Shown here piece after piece: positions 7,014 through 16,566 of a stretch of DNA of 38,859 bases (position 1 is the first letter of the stretch; every line of letters starts with the position of its first letter). The DNA comes from Maledivibacter sp. (GTDB lineage: Bacteria; Bacillota; Clostridia; Peptostreptococcales; Caminicellaceae). Made by a program: the position numbers and the translations under genes. The stretch spans positions 1 through 38,859 of the forward strand of contig JAOASB010000030.1 in assembly GCA_025210375.1 (NCBI GenBank), written 5' to 3'. The notes under the pieces are model-generated. The model saw only the letters and a list, made by a program, of their open reading frames with translations. It searched no databases and was not told the origin of the DNA.

Positions 7014-7475
7014 TTAACTTGGTGTAATCTTCAATTTGGTTTTATTTACTAGGTCTACTATATCTCCATAGGCCTTTGTTACTCCATAGGCTACTATAGG
7101 TCTTCCAAATCTAACCATTTTTAATTTTCTAGAACTACCTCCTCCTAACTGCATCATAAAATTTACCGAAGGGGAAGTGTCCACTAGGGCTAATTCATTT
7201 TCCTTTAAGCCTATCATATTTGGAATGGATGTTATTGCGTTTGTAATGGGCTGCTTATAATATAGTCTGCTTAATGTATAGATTCTATTTTCATATTCAT
7301 CTATTCCATGAAAAATCAATCTTCCTCGCTGATTTTTTTGTAGCTTATCAAACATAGGTACTTCTAATATTTCCTTTGTAGAAGGTATTCTATCAACGGG
7401 AAGTCTATTTAAGTGAATATATGTAGCAACAACGGAAGAATGACTACCTCCGATATCGTGATATATAACATGCAT
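7014..7475 (-). CDS. DUF3189 family protein
   Basis: This 153-aa protein begins MHVIYHDIGGSHSSVVATYIH, the opening typical of DUF3189 proteins of Clostridia and related spore formers. The function of the family is unknown. The N-terminus (beta strand, Gly-rich turn, helix) resembles a nucleotide-binding-like fold. It contains GGGSSRKLKMVRFGRP and has no signal peptide or membrane segment. The start is supported by TGGAGG on the minus strand. It appears to be transcribed alone and is divergent from the secreted protein at 7749. Confidence 0.8.
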   Translation of the reverse strand: MHVIYHDIGGSHSSVVATYIHLNRLPVDRIPSTKEILEVPMFDKLQKNQRGRLIFHGIDEYENRIYTLSRLYYKQPITNAITSIPNMIGLKENELALVDTSPSVNFMMQLGGGSSRKLKMVRFGRPIVAYGVTKAYGDIVDLVNKTKLKITPS

Positions 7476-7748
7476 GATCCATCCTCCATATTCAATATGA
7501 TTATTGTAGGGTTTTTGATAGATGGTATAACCAAAAACAAAAACCCACTTCTTGTTTAAATTTTTACTTATATTTTTCCTAAAATAAGAAAAATTATAAC
7601 TAATGGTAGGGGTTTAAAGTGTTATAGAGAAATTTCTTGATGTTATTATTTATTTTTTTGATATATAATGATATAATTTTGGCGAATGCATTTTTTTGAG
7701 TATCATTGAATATCCTTAGAACAACTAAAATAATAGGGGGAAATAAAA

Positions 7749-9233
7749 ATGAAAAAAGTAAGTATTTTATTAATGGCAATGCTTATAATAGCGGCTATGC
7801 CAATGTTGTCTTTTGCAGACGAAGCACAGTTTACCAAAGCAGAATTCCTTAAAGGGGTACTTGAGACAGCTGAAATACAAATAGAAGAGTTAGCTGACAG
7901 TGAGTCTTTAGATGTTATCGATAAGGAATATGCACCTTACTTAAAAGCGGCATATGATAGAAACATTATCTCAAAGGATATAGAATTTAATGCAAAGGAT
8001 GCAATAACTAAGGAAGAAGCTGTTATAATTCTTGTAAATGTTTTTGGAGAAAGAGTAAAAGTAAAAAGTATAACTGAAGATACCATAAACAAAGAACTTC
8101 AATTTTCCGATAACGCACATATAAAATCAAAGCAGTATATTACATATGCATTAAAGAATGACTTAATCAAAGAAAACAGCAAATGTTTTTATGCTGTAAT
8201 GCCTTTAACTAAAGACATGTCTAAAAAAATGATTGCTCATGCAAAGAAAGCCCATGACGAGCATTTTGTGAGGGACGGTTTAGAAGCGGAAGAAATATTG
8301 GTTTTGGCTAATAAAAAGCTTGAAGAAGAAAAGACCTACAAAGCAAAGGGAAATATGAACATGGATATGAGGGTGAATGTAGAAGGTCTACCTGCTGAGG
8401 ATGAGTCTGCTAAAACCCTAATGGAGCAAGGAATGAATATGAATATGCTAATAGATTTTGATATACAGGCTCAAAATCCAGATAAAGTATATATGAAGCA
8501 AGTAACCGTATCCAAATCCGATATGAATGAACTTGAATCAGAGGAGAATGGGGAAGTATATATGGATGGGGCTATGATGTATCAAAAAAATAGTCTTAGC
8601 GGAGATAAATGGATTAAAAATGATATGAGTTCAGTATTCAGTAAAATACAGTCATTACAGGGGAATAATATCCAGAACATGACACAATTAACGGATCAAC
8701 AGCTTAAATTCTTTAAGGATTATGCAGGTTTTGGAGAAGATGTAAAGAAAGATGGAAAAGAATACTATGTAATTACTCTTGATTTAGATAAAGAAGCATA
8801 TAAAAAGTTCTATGAGGATTATACTAAGGAAATAATTGATGCATCTATAAATGCGTCTTTAGAACAGAAAAGTGATGGAAAAGATCTACAACTAGAAGAA
8901 CAAGCTGAGATAGAAATGGCAAAGCAGTTTGTATCACAAATGATTAATGATATGGATATGGAAATTAGCTATAGTTTCTATATTGATAAAAAAACAAAGT
9001 GTTATGAAAGCATGGATATGAATGTGAGTATGTATATGAACATGGATAGAATTGTTCAGATGATGGCTCAAATGAGTGAAGAGGATACGGATATTTCAAA
9101 TATTAAGATGGAAATGGTAACAAATATGAAAGGTCAATTTAAATATTCTGACTTTGGAAAAGAAGTTGTATTTCCTGAAATCACAAAGGATGATATATTC
9201 AATATGGAGGATGCTGCATTACCACAAAACTAG
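7749..9233 (+). CDS. secreted protein: SLH-like N-terminus plus DUF6612-like domain
   Basis: This 494-aa protein has a clear signal peptide (MKKVSILLMAMLIIAAMPM, cleavage probably after SFA near residue 23), so it is exported. Residues about 25-150 resemble one or two degenerate S-layer homology repeats (FTKAEFLKGVLETA; AYDRNIISKD; AITKEEAVIILVNVFG). These could tether it to the cell wall. Residues about 175-490 look like the clostridial DUF6612 type of putative lipoprotein/sensor domain (LEEEKTYKAKGNMNMDMRVN, later YSFYIDKKTKCYESMDMN). Ribosome site AATAGGGGG precedes the ATG. No lipobox Cys is seen. The domain calls are from general resemblance; the function is unknown. Confidence 0.75.
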   Translation: MKKVSILLMAMLIIAAMPMLSFADEAQFTKAEFLKGVLETAEIQIEELADSESLDVIDKEYAPYLKAAYDRNIISKDIEFNAKDAITKEEAVIILVNVFGERVKVKSITEDTINKELQFSDNAHIKSKQYITYALKNDLIKENSKCFYAVMPLTKDMSKKMIAHAKKAHDEHFVRDGLEAEEILVLANKKLEEEKTYKAKGNMNMDMRVNVEGLPAEDESAKTLMEQGMNMNMLIDFDIQAQNPDKVYMKQVTVSKSDMNELESEENGEVYMDGAMMYQKNSLSGDKWIKNDMSSVFSKIQSLQGNNIQNMTQLTDQQLKFFKDYAGFGEDVKKDGKEYYVITLDLDKEAYKKFYEDYTKEIIDASINASLEQKSDGKDLQLEEQAEIEMAKQFVSQMINDMDMEISYSFYIDKKTKCYESMDMNVSMYMNMDRIVQMMAQMSEEDTDISNIKMEMVTNMKGQFKYSDFGKEVVFPEITKDDIFNMEDAALPQN

Positions 9234-9260
9234 AACATCATTATATGAAAATCAAACCCT

Positions 9261-9292
9261 AAGGACGGCTTAAAATGCCGTCCTTTCTATTT
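9261..9292 (+). terminator. intrinsic terminator after the secreted protein gene
   Basis: Perfect 9-bp stem AAGGACGGC/GCCGTCCTT with a 7-nt loop, then a T-rich tail (TCTATTT). Confidence 0.75.
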
Positions 9293-9375
9293 AATAAAAA
9301 TTTATGATTTTTCATAATAAGAATAGTATAATAAAATAAATGGAAACATTAAGAAAAAATAGTTTTGGAGGTTTT

Positions 9376-10488
9376 ATGATGGTAAATGGTGATAGAGTGG
9401 TAAAAGAATTTATGCAATATGTGCAAATTGACAGCCAAACAAGAAGGGAAGGAAATTTTGCAAAGTTTATAAGGGAAGAGCTTCAAAAGCTTGGACTAGA
9501 CATTATAGAAGACAATGCAGGTGAAAAAGTAGGCTCCGATGCCAATAACATAATCGCTACCCTTAAGGGAGACAAAGCTGGACAGCCTATTATGTTATGC
9601 TGTCATATGGATACTGTGACCCCAGGAGAAGGAATAAAACCAATTATAAGGGATGAAGTAATCTATAGTGATGGAACTACTATTTTAGGTGGAGATGACA
9701 AAGCGGGTATCGCTGCGATAATAGAGGCTTTGAAGGTTATAAAGGAAGAAAACCTTTCCCATGTAGATGTAGAAGTAGTATTTACCATTGCTGAAGAGGG
9801 CGGTCTTAATGGTTCAAAGAACCTTGATTACTCAAAAATAAAATCAAAACTCGCCTTCGTTTTAGATAGTGGTGGAGATCCTGGGCAAATAGTGATACAA
9901 GGGCCTGCCCAGGATAAAATAAATGTTAAGATAAAAGGAAAGCCTGCCCATGCAGGGGTTTGCCCAGAAGAGGGTGTAAGTGCTATTCAAGTCGCATCAT
10001 CAGCAATAAATAGGATGAACCTTCTAAGGATTGATGAAGATACTACGGCAAATATTGGTATAATAAATGGGGGCAAGGCAACTAATATAGTTTGCCCAGA
10101 GGTAGAAATAAATGCAGAGGCCAGAAGCCTAAGTAATGAAAAGCTAGATAAGCAAATGACCCATATGGTACAATGCTTTAAAGAGGCCGCAAAGGAGTTC
10201 GGAGCAGATGCTGAGATAGAAACATCTAGAGCCTATGGAGCCTTTTCGATAGATGAAAACGATGAAATCGTCAAAATGGCAAAAACAGCTTGTGGTAATA
10301 TAGACCTAAAAGCATTCACAGCTTCAACCGGTGGAGGTAGTGATACAAATATATTAAATGTAAATGGCATAAAAGCTATAAACCTTGGTATAGGTGAAAG
10401 GAAGGCCCATACCCTAGAAGAACATTTAGCCATCAAGGATCTTGTAAATACTTCTAAATTAGTATTAGAGATAATAAAGATAGCTTAA
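9376..10488 (+). CDS. M20-family peptidase, PepT-like
   Basis: This 370-aa zinc exopeptidase of family M20 is most like the PepT-like (tripeptidase T-related) group. Metal-site motifs are in order: CCHMDTVTPGEG (His and Asp), GGDDKAGIAA (bridging Asp), TIAEEGGLNGS (catalytic Glu pair), VLDSGGDPG (Asp) and ERKAHTLEEH (last His). A dimerisation/lid domain lies between, with GKPAHAGVCPEEGVSA. It likely trims small peptides in the cytoplasm. The start is taken at ATG 9376 (9379 is equally possible) because GGAGG ends 4 nt before it. A longer frame from 9340 has no ribosome site. Confidence 0.9.
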   Translation: MMVNGDRVVKEFMQYVQIDSQTRREGNFAKFIREELQKLGLDIIEDNAGEKVGSDANNIIATLKGDKAGQPIMLCCHMDTVTPGEGIKPIIRDEVIYSDGTTILGGDDKAGIAAIIEALKVIKEENLSHVDVEVVFTIAEEGGLNGSKNLDYSKIKSKLAFVLDSGGDPGQIVIQGPAQDKINVKIKGKPAHAGVCPEEGVSAIQVASSAINRMNLLRIDEDTTANIGIINGGKATNIVCPEVEINAEARSLSNEKLDKQMTHMVQCFKEAAKEFGADAEIETSRAYGAFSIDENDEIVKMAKTACGNIDLKAFTASTGGGSDTNILNVNGIKAINLGIGERKAHTLEEHLAIKDLVNTSKLVLEIIKIA

Positions 10489-10685
10489 ACACTTAAATTG
10501 GAAATATGACTCCTATGGGAATCTATAATAGCCTATAGGGGTTTTACTATTTCAATCTTAAGTATAATGTTAATTAGATTATTAACAAAAAAAAGTTTAT
10601 AGGAAACAAAGGATTTTTCAGCACAAAGTAGAAAAATAAAAGAATATGTCAATAATTTAGGTATAAATTTATGGGGAGGATTAGA

Positions 10686-11255
10686 ATGGAGATAAAGAGA
10701 GATAAGTCATTTGAACTACTCAAGGAATATGTAGAGTCAAGCAGTTTGCTAAAGCATTGTTTGGCCGTTGAGGCATCAATGATAGGATATGCTAAAAAAT
10801 TTGGAGAAGATGTGGAGTTATGGGCTTCTTGTGGTCTTTTGCATGATATTGATTTTGAAAAATATCCTGAAGAGCATCCCCTAATAGGAGTAGATATATT
10901 AAGGGATAAGGGTTATCCAGAGGATTTTGTCATAGCTATAAAGGGACATGCCGATCGTACTGGTACTCCAAGAGAAACATTGCTGGCAAAGACATTATAT
11001 GCTGTTGATGAGCTTTCAAGCTTTATAATTGCTTGTGTCCTTGTGAGGCCTAATAAGTTTGAAGGCTTAAAGGTAAAATCCGTCAAGAAAAAGCTTAAGG
11101 ACAAAGGATTTGCAAAGGCGGTAAATAGAGAACAGATTAAGACAAGTGCCGAAGCCCTTGGAGTAGATATGACCGAACATATTCAGACATTAATAGATGC
11201 TTTGGTGCAAAGGGAAGAGGAATTAAAGGAACAAGGATTAAGCCTAATACAATAA
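10686..11255 (+). CDS. HD-domain phosphohydrolase (HDIG-like)
   Basis: This 189-aa single-domain protein carries the full HD metal signature: His24 (LLKHCLAVE), His53-Asp54 (GLLHDIDFEKYPEEHP), His64, His88 (IKGHAD) and a later Asp in YAVDELSSFI. Such proteins hydrolyse phosphate esters of nucleotides or related compounds with a metal ion; the substrate is unknown. The C-terminus is a charged helix (ALVQREEELKEQGL). The start ATG 10686 follows GGGGAGG. It stands alone, with a terminator about 125 nt downstream. Confidence 0.88.
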   Translation: MEIKRDKSFELLKEYVESSSLLKHCLAVEASMIGYAKKFGEDVELWASCGLLHDIDFEKYPEEHPLIGVDILRDKGYPEDFVIAIKGHADRTGTPRETLLAKTLYAVDELSSFIIACVLVRPNKFEGLKVKSVKKKLKDKGFAKAVNREQIKTSAEALGVDMTEHIQTLIDALVQREEELKEQGLSLIQ

Positions 11256-11378
11256 AAGTATATTATAAAGAACCTATTTATAGATTACATTTTGATTTTT
11301 CCAATAACCCATACTGCTAGGGTATTTGAGAAATTGAAATAAAAAAGATTTATTGGGACTCCTATAGATACCAGTGAT

Positions 11379-11416
11379 ACGTGATAAGTAATGAAGACTT
11401 ATCACGTTTTATTTTG
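11379..11416 (+). terminator. intrinsic terminator
   Basis: Perfect 11-bp stem ACGTGATAAGT/ACTTATCACGT with a 7-nt loop, followed by TTTATTTT. It probably ends the HD gene transcript. Confidence 0.8.
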
Positions 11417-11427
11417 TGATTTTTTAA

Positions 11428-11458
11428 TATAGGGATTTCATAGTATAACTTTAATTTA
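11428..11458 (+). repeat. partial copy of the TATAGGG palindrome family
   Basis: It begins ATATAGGGATTTCATAG and continues TATAACTTTAATTT, matching one arm of the palindrome at 35300-35347. Apart from this, the terminator and MITE copy 4, the 526-bp gap before the decarboxylase gene shows no feature I recognise. Confidence 0.5.
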
Positions 11459-11551
11459 TCAAATTGCATCTCAAAATTAATAATGCTAATTATGAAAATT
11501 TCTCAATTAATTATTGTAATTTAGAGAAAAATATATGTAGCTGTATTTATT

Positions 11552-11710
11552 GAGCAAATTGCATAATTACTTTCTATAAAAACCATCTACTACATGTAGT
11601 TTAAAAATCTTCAAAGCTATACCACTAAATATGCTTATATCTTAAGCAACTAAATTAAGGATGATATTTGCATATGCAACCTAGCCAAGTAAGAGTTATG
11701 CAATTTCCTC
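11552..11710 (-). mobile_element. MITE copy 4, full length (159 bp), TSD TATT
   Basis: Inverted relative to copy 2, with ends GAGCAAATTGCATAA and TTATGCAATTTCCTC. TATT flanks both sides (11548-11551 and 11711-11714). Its internal sequence is nearly the same as copies 2 and 7. It lies 71 bp before the decarboxylase start and may affect its promoter. Confidence 0.92.
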
Positions 11711-11781
11711 TATTGATCAAAAATCAATTTAAGAAATTTGTACAATTATTTTCCATAAAAGCTGTTTGATTTTGGGAGGTT

Positions 11782-13248
11782 GTGAGTGTATTGAAATCAT
11801 TAGATCAGAGTAGGGCACCTTTATTTGAAGCTATGGATGCATACCATAACAGAGATGTTATACCCTTTGATGTACCAGGACATAAGCACGGTAAAGGGAT
11901 AAAAGAAATGGTAGATTATTTTGGTAGTACGATGTTTGAGCTAGATGTAAATGCTATGAAGTGTCTTGATAATATATGTAATCCCATAGGCGTAATAAGG
12001 GAAGCAGAGGAACTTGCCGCTAGGGCCTATGGAGCTGAAAATGCATTTTTTCTTGTCAATGGAACTACTTCTGGGGTTCAAACCATGATCATGAGTGCTT
12101 GCAGCCCAGGGGATAAGATAATACTTCCCCGTAATGCACATAAATCAGCTACAACGGCTTTGATATTGAGTGGTGCTGTTCCAGTGTATATTCAGCCAGA
12201 GATAAATGAAGAACTAGGGATTGCCATGGGGGTAACAATTGATGTAATTCAAAGGGCCGTAATAGAGCATCCCGATGCTAAGGCAATATTCCTAATAAAT
12301 CCAACCTACTATGGGGCAACATCGGATTTAAAATCAATTGTTGACATTGCCCACCAAAGAGGTATAGCTGTACTTATCGATGAAGCCCACGGAGCCCATA
12401 TGAAGTTCCATGAAGAGCTTCCCCTTGAGGCAATGGATATGGGAACGGATATGTGTGCGGTGAGTACCCATAAGACAGGGGGATCTTTGACTCAAAGTTC
12501 AATATTGTTATTAAATAAAGGACTTATAGATGCAAAAACTGTGAAAACCACCCTAAATCTTACTCAGACAACAAGTGCATCCTACTTACTTATGGTAAGT
12601 ATAGATATTGCAAGAAAACAACTTGCTACTAAGGGAGAAGAAATGCTTAAGGAAGTATTGGCTTTATCCAGGTGGGCAAGGGATTCAATAAATGATATAC
12701 CAGGATTATATGCATTTGGAAAGGAGCTTATAGGAACTCCAGGGGTATTTAATTTTGATGAAACAAAACTCGGAATAAATGTAAGAAAGTTAGGGCTGAC
12801 TGGATTCGAAGTATATGATATTTTAAGAGATAAATATAATATTCAGACTGAACTAGGGGATATGTACAATGTACTTGCTATTATGAGCCTAGGAGATACA
12901 CAAGAATCCGTAGAAGTCTTGGTTAATGCTTTAAAAGATATAGGGAAAAAATATAAAAGTAGTAAACAAATTAAAGGCAAAAAAGGGATTTTAAAAAATC
13001 CAGAGTTGATTGTATCACCCAGAGCCGCTTATTATAGCAGAAAGAAATTGGTAAGATTTGAAGAGGCTGAGGGAGAAGTCAGTGGAGAATCTATTATGGC
13101 ATATCCCCCAGGAATTCCAGTTGTCACCCCCGGTGAACGGATAACAGATGAAATGATAGGATATATCATGAGATTAAAGGAAGAACATAGCTTGCTTCAG
13201 GGAACAGAGGACCCATATGTGGAATATATAAAGGTGCTGAGGGGCTAA
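11782..13248 (+). CDS. Orn/Lys/Arg decarboxylase family, PLP-dependent
   Basis: This 488-aa fold-type I PLP enzyme has the family opening RAPLFEAMDAYHNRDVIPFDVPGHKHGKG. It also has FFLVNGTTSGVQ, the PLP-phosphate region, DEAHGAH (the Asp binds the pyridine N) and the Schiff-base lysine at about residue 231 in STHKTGGSLTQSS. A C-terminal domain (about 380-488) has SRAAYYSRKK-like and YPPGIPVVTPGE motifs. It decarboxylates a basic amino acid to a polyamine precursor; sequence alone does not separate arginine from lysine or ornithine. GGGAGG lies only 2 nt before the GTG at 11782, so TTG at 11791 is a possible true start. Confidence 0.92.
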   Translation: MSVLKSLDQSRAPLFEAMDAYHNRDVIPFDVPGHKHGKGIKEMVDYFGSTMFELDVNAMKCLDNICNPIGVIREAEELAARAYGAENAFFLVNGTTSGVQTMIMSACSPGDKIILPRNAHKSATTALILSGAVPVYIQPEINEELGIAMGVTIDVIQRAVIEHPDAKAIFLINPTYYGATSDLKSIVDIAHQRGIAVLIDEAHGAHMKFHEELPLEAMDMGTDMCAVSTHKTGGSLTQSSILLLNKGLIDAKTVKTTLNLTQTTSASYLLMVSIDIARKQLATKGEEMLKEVLALSRWARDSINDIPGLYAFGKELIGTPGVFNFDETKLGINVRKLGLTGFEVYDILRDKYNIQTELGDMYNVLAIMSLGDTQESVEVLVNALKDIGKKYKSSKQIKGKKGILKNPELIVSPRAAYYSRKKLVRFEEAEGEVSGESIMAYPPGIPVVTPGERITDEMIGYIMRLKEEHSLLQGTEDPYVEYIKVLRG

Positions 13249-13267
13249 AAAGTATTGGGGATGCTTT

Positions 13268-13412
13268 TTAGTTCTAAGTTCTAAGTGGTAAGTTCTAAGG
13301 ATTGAGTTCATTCTTTAGAGATTTAAAGCAGCTCAAAATATTCGAGCTGCTTTTTAAGACTTTATAGAATGACCCAAAACTTAGAACTTTAAACTTATAA
13401 CTTATAACTATC
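13268..13412. repeat. AGTTCTAA-rich imperfect inverted repeat around a terminator
   Basis: The left arm has repeated units TAGTTCTAAGTTCTAAG and TAAGTTCTAAGG. The right arm has their complement (ACTTAGAACTTTAAACTTA and ACTTATAACTATC). The arms enclose the terminator at 13325-13355. Related runs occur at 18349-18394 and 27602-27658, always next to terminators of convergent or ending transcripts. Confidence 0.7.
13325..13355 (+). terminator. intrinsic terminator after the decarboxylase gene
   Basis: AAAGCAGCTC/GAGCTGCTTT stem with a 9-nt loop and a T tail. It can work in both directions. Confidence 0.75.
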
Positions 13413-13432
13413 AAAGCAGCTTCAGCTGCTTT
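13413..13432 (-). terminator. hairpin overlapping the hydrogenase stop codon
   Basis: AAAGCAGC/GCTGCTTT with a 4-nt loop that contains the TGA stop of the gene at 13422. The T-run on the minus strand is weak. Its stem sequence repeats that of the terminator at 13325-13355. Confidence 0.5.
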
Positions 13433-15197
13433 GTCCCGTTGCTGCTATTTCAGATGGCTCCACATAATCCAAATCCAGTTTTTCATTACGTGGGCTATAG
13501 TGGGTATGAAGAATATTGTGGGATATTTTTCCTAAAGGCTTATCTAAAAATTCTTCGTATATCTTAATAATAGCAGGATTTTCATGGGATTTTCTAAGCG
13601 TCATATTCCTATCTATATCGTATATACCTTCTATTCTCTCTTTCTTTACTTCCATACTTGAGCCTATCGGTTGACCACCACCGCCTATACACCCCCCTGG
13701 GCAACACATTACTTCCACAAAGGTATAATCACATTTACCTTGCTTTACCAGCTCCAATACCTTCTTAGCATTGCTAAGTCCATGGGCCACGGCAACTTTA
13801 ACCCTTGTTCCATTTAGGTCTACTTCCGATTCTTTAATTCCTTCTATTCCCCTGACATCTACAAAATCAAGACTTTGTAGTTCGTCGCCAGTGACTACTT
13901 CATAAACTGTTCTAAGGGCTGCTTCCATAACTCCACCCGTAGCACCAAAAATAGCTCCAGCACCAGTAGTTATACCGAATGGTTCATCGAAATCTTCTTC
14001 ATCAATATTGGGAAAGTCTATGCTGGCAGATTTTATCATACGTGCAAGCTCCCTTGTTGTAAGAACCGCATCTACATCCTTATATCCATAGGATGACATT
14101 TCTTTTCTTTCCGCTTCATACTTCTTAGCAGTACATGGCATGATAGATACTGTAAAAATCTGAGCTGGATCAATATCTATTTTTTCTGAATAATATGTTT
14201 TTGAAAGGGCACCGAACATTTGTTGAGGAGATTTACAAGTGGAGATATGGTCTAGCAGGTTGGGATAAAAGCCTTCTATATAATTTATCCAACCGGGGCT
14301 GCAGGATGTAATCATTGGGAGAGTGCCACCATTTTTTATTCTGTCGATCAGCTCATGCCCCTCCTCCATAATAGTAAGGTCTGCGGTAAAGTTAGTATCG
14401 AACACCTTGTCAAAACCTAATCTTCTTAAAGCAGCAACAACCTTTCCAGTCACCTTTGTACCGGGTTTGAATCCAAACTCTTCACCAATACTTACTCTAA
14501 CCGCTGGAGCTATTTGAACGATAACATGAAGGTTTTTATCATAAAGGGCATTCCAAACCTTTTCAGTATCATCCTTTTCGTATATTGCACCAACTGGACA
14601 GACAGAAGTACATTGGCCACAAAAAACACATAATGTATTCATAAGTTTTTTCTCAAAGGCAGGAGTTATGCAGTAGTCTATTGACCTATGGGCATGGCTC
14701 AATACCCCCACGCCTTGAACCTCTTGACAGACTTCAATACATCTATTGCATTTGATACATTTTCTATGATCTCTGATAATAGCTGGACTGGATTCATCGG
14801 CCTCCAAAGCGTCTATTTCATCCTCAAGATTACTCTTTGATATATGGAACATTTCACAAAGGGTTTGCAGCTCACATTTACCGTTTCTAATACACTTTAA
14901 GCAATCCTGTGGATGATTAGCTAGGATCAACTCTAATACACCTCTTTGAGTATCCCTAACTAGTTTTGAATGAGTTATTACATTCATGCCATCACGAACA
15001 GGAGTAGAACATGCAGTTACCAATTTATCAGGGCCAACCTGAACTAAACATATTCTACAATTAGCCTTAACATTTTGATCGGGATGATTACAAAGTGTAG
15101 GGATATTTATACTAACCTTTTTTGCGGCTTCCAATATAGTAGTACCCTCTGGTACGGTAATTTCCTTATTGTCTATAATCAAAGTACAATTTTTCAT
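13422..15197 (-). CDS. hydA: [FeFe]-hydrogenase catalytic subunit, NADH-linked type (HydA/HndD-like)
   Basis: This 591-aa protein has, in order: an N-terminal [2Fe-2S] domain (CNHPDQNVKANCRICLV), a His-Cys [4Fe-4S] segment (HPQDCLKCIRNGKCELQ), two [4Fe-4S] sites (CIKCNRCIEVCQ and CVFCGQCTSVCP), the H-cluster domain with TSCSPGW, MPCTAKKYE and EVMCCPGGCIGGGGQP, and a small-subunit-like tail. It reduces protons to H2 (or the reverse). The first H-cluster motif has Ser where many enzymes have the proton-relay Cys (TSCCP). There is no C-terminal [2Fe-2S] extension. The start at 15197 follows AAGGAGG; a longer frame to 15233 lacks a ribosome site. It lies downstream of the diaphorase subunits in one operon. 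Confidence 0.93.
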   Translation of the reverse strand: MKNCTLIIDNKEITVPEGTTILEAAKKVSINIPTLCNHPDQNVKANCRICLVQVGPDKLVTACSTPVRDGMNVITHSKLVRDTQRGVLELILANHPQDCLKCIRNGKCELQTLCEMFHISKSNLEDEIDALEADESSPAIIRDHRKCIKCNRCIEVCQEVQGVGVLSHAHRSIDYCITPAFEKKLMNTLCVFCGQCTSVCPVGAIYEKDDTEKVWNALYDKNLHVIVQIAPAVRVSIGEEFGFKPGTKVTGKVVAALRRLGFDKVFDTNFTADLTIMEEGHELIDRIKNGGTLPMITSCSPGWINYIEGFYPNLLDHISTCKSPQQMFGALSKTYYSEKIDIDPAQIFTVSIMPCTAKKYEAERKEMSSYGYKDVDAVLTTRELARMIKSASIDFPNIDEEDFDEPFGITTGAGAIFGATGGVMEAALRTVYEVVTGDELQSLDFVDVRGIEGIKESEVDLNGTRVKVAVAHGLSNAKKVLELVKQGKCDYTFVEVMCCPGGCIGGGGQPIGSSMEVKKERIEGIYDIDRNMTLRKSHENPAIIKIYEEFLDKPLGKISHNILHTHYSPRNEKLDLDYVEPSEIAATGQSS

Positions 15198-15300
15198 ACT
15201 TATCCTCCTTAAATAATGAACATAATTTGTCATGCACCAAAAAATGTCTTCCTAAAATCTAAGACTAGTCATTATAGAACCTAGGGGATTTAATGTATAT

Positions 15301-16566
15301 TTAACTTGTTTTTCTTACGGTATTGATATGTTGATAAAATTCTATTGGGAAGTGTTTTATTGCTGAAAGTAAGGCTGTTGGAGCAGTTTTACCTAATCCG
15401 CAGAAGGAAGCATATTTCATTACATTGGCAAATTTTTCAATGGTTTTTAGATCTGCTATGCTCGCCGTATCATTTACAAATCTATTGATAATTTTAGTTA
15501 TTTGTCTATTACCTTCTCTACAAGGGGTACATTTACCACAGCTTTCATGTAAGAAGAAGTCTTGGACTGATTTAAGGAAATCCACCACTTTATTTGTATC
15601 ATCAGCCACTAATATGGCTCCTGAGCCTATGTCTATTCCGTTATCCTTTAAATCCTTATAACAGTATTTCAAATCAATCATGTTAGCGGGAACAAGGGGA
15701 CCAGAAGCTCCTCCCAGTTGAAGGAATTTAAGGGTATTTCCATCCTTTATTCCCCCACCAATGTCGTAGATGATTTCCTTTAAAGTAACTCCAAATGGTA
15801 TTTCGTAGGCACCTGGTTTGTTGATATTTCCACAAAGACTTATTAACTTAGTTCCCTTACTATCCTTTGTTCCATACTTAGAGTATTCTTCTCCACCAAT
15901 GTCCAAAATTGTGGCCACCGTCGCAAGGGTTTCAATATTATTTGCAAGGGTCGGTAGCTGATAAAGTCCTTTTTCGCTAGTCCGGTTGAGCTTGAGTCGA
16001 GGTCTTCCGCTTTTACCCTCCATGGATTCGATTAAAGCAGTACTTTCACCACAAACATATGCACCTGCACCTGAGAAAACCACTATATCAAAGTTGAAGC
16101 TGCTATTTAGAATGTTTTCACCAAGAAATCCATTTTTCTTTGCAAGCTGAATTGCTTTTCTAAACCTATCATGAAGATACTTATATTCTTCTCTAATATA
16201 GATATAACCTTCACTTGAATTAAATGTAATAGCTGCTATTATCATTCCTTCAATAACCTTGAAGGGATCGTATTCAAGTAGGTATCTATCCTTAAAGGTT
16301 GCGGGTTCTCCTTCGTCGGCATTACAGATTATAATCTTTCTATTCCCTGGAACCTTAGAAGCTTGATCCCATTTTTTACCCGTAGGATATGCCGCCCCAC
16401 CTCTACCCCTAAGGTCGCTGATTTTCAATTCTTTAATTATACCCTGTGGGCCTAAATCAAAGGCCCTTTTTAGTCCATTGAATCCGCCTAAATTAATATA
16501 TTCATCGATTGACTCGATATTGTATTTTTTAAAATTTTTTGAAATAACATTAACAGTCCTATCCAT
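15301..16566 (-). CDS. hydB: NADH-binding diaphorase subunit (NuoF/HydB/HndC-like), short form
   Basis: This 421-aa protein binds FMN and NADH (GRGGAAYPTGKKW; CNADEGEPATFKDR; GAGAYVCGESTALIESMEG) and one [4Fe-4S] cluster (HESCGKCTPCREG with the distant CGLG Cys). Bifurcating HydB/HndC proteins are usually near 600 aa, with an N-terminal [2Fe-2S] domain and a C-terminal two-cluster ferredoxin domain. Both are missing here, so this is the NuoF core alone. It takes or gives electrons at NAD(H) for the hydrogenase. Its start overlaps the end of the preceding subunit by 8 nt, which suggests translational coupling. Confidence 0.93.
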   Translation of the reverse strand: MDRTVNVISKNFKKYNIESIDEYINLGGFNGLKRAFDLGPQGIIKELKISDLRGRGGAAYPTGKKWDQASKVPGNRKIIICNADEGEPATFKDRYLLEYDPFKVIEGMIIAAITFNSSEGYIYIREEYKYLHDRFRKAIQLAKKNGFLGENILNSSFNFDIVVFSGAGAYVCGESTALIESMEGKSGRPRLKLNRTSEKGLYQLPTLANNIETLATVATILDIGGEEYSKYGTKDSKGTKLISLCGNINKPGAYEIPFGVTLKEIIYDIGGGIKDGNTLKFLQLGGASGPLVPANMIDLKYCYKDLKDNGIDIGSGAILVADDTNKVVDFLKSVQDFFLHESCGKCTPCREGNRQITKIINRFVNDTASIADLKTIEKFANVMKYASFCGLGKTAPTALLSAIKHFPIEFYQHINTVRKTS

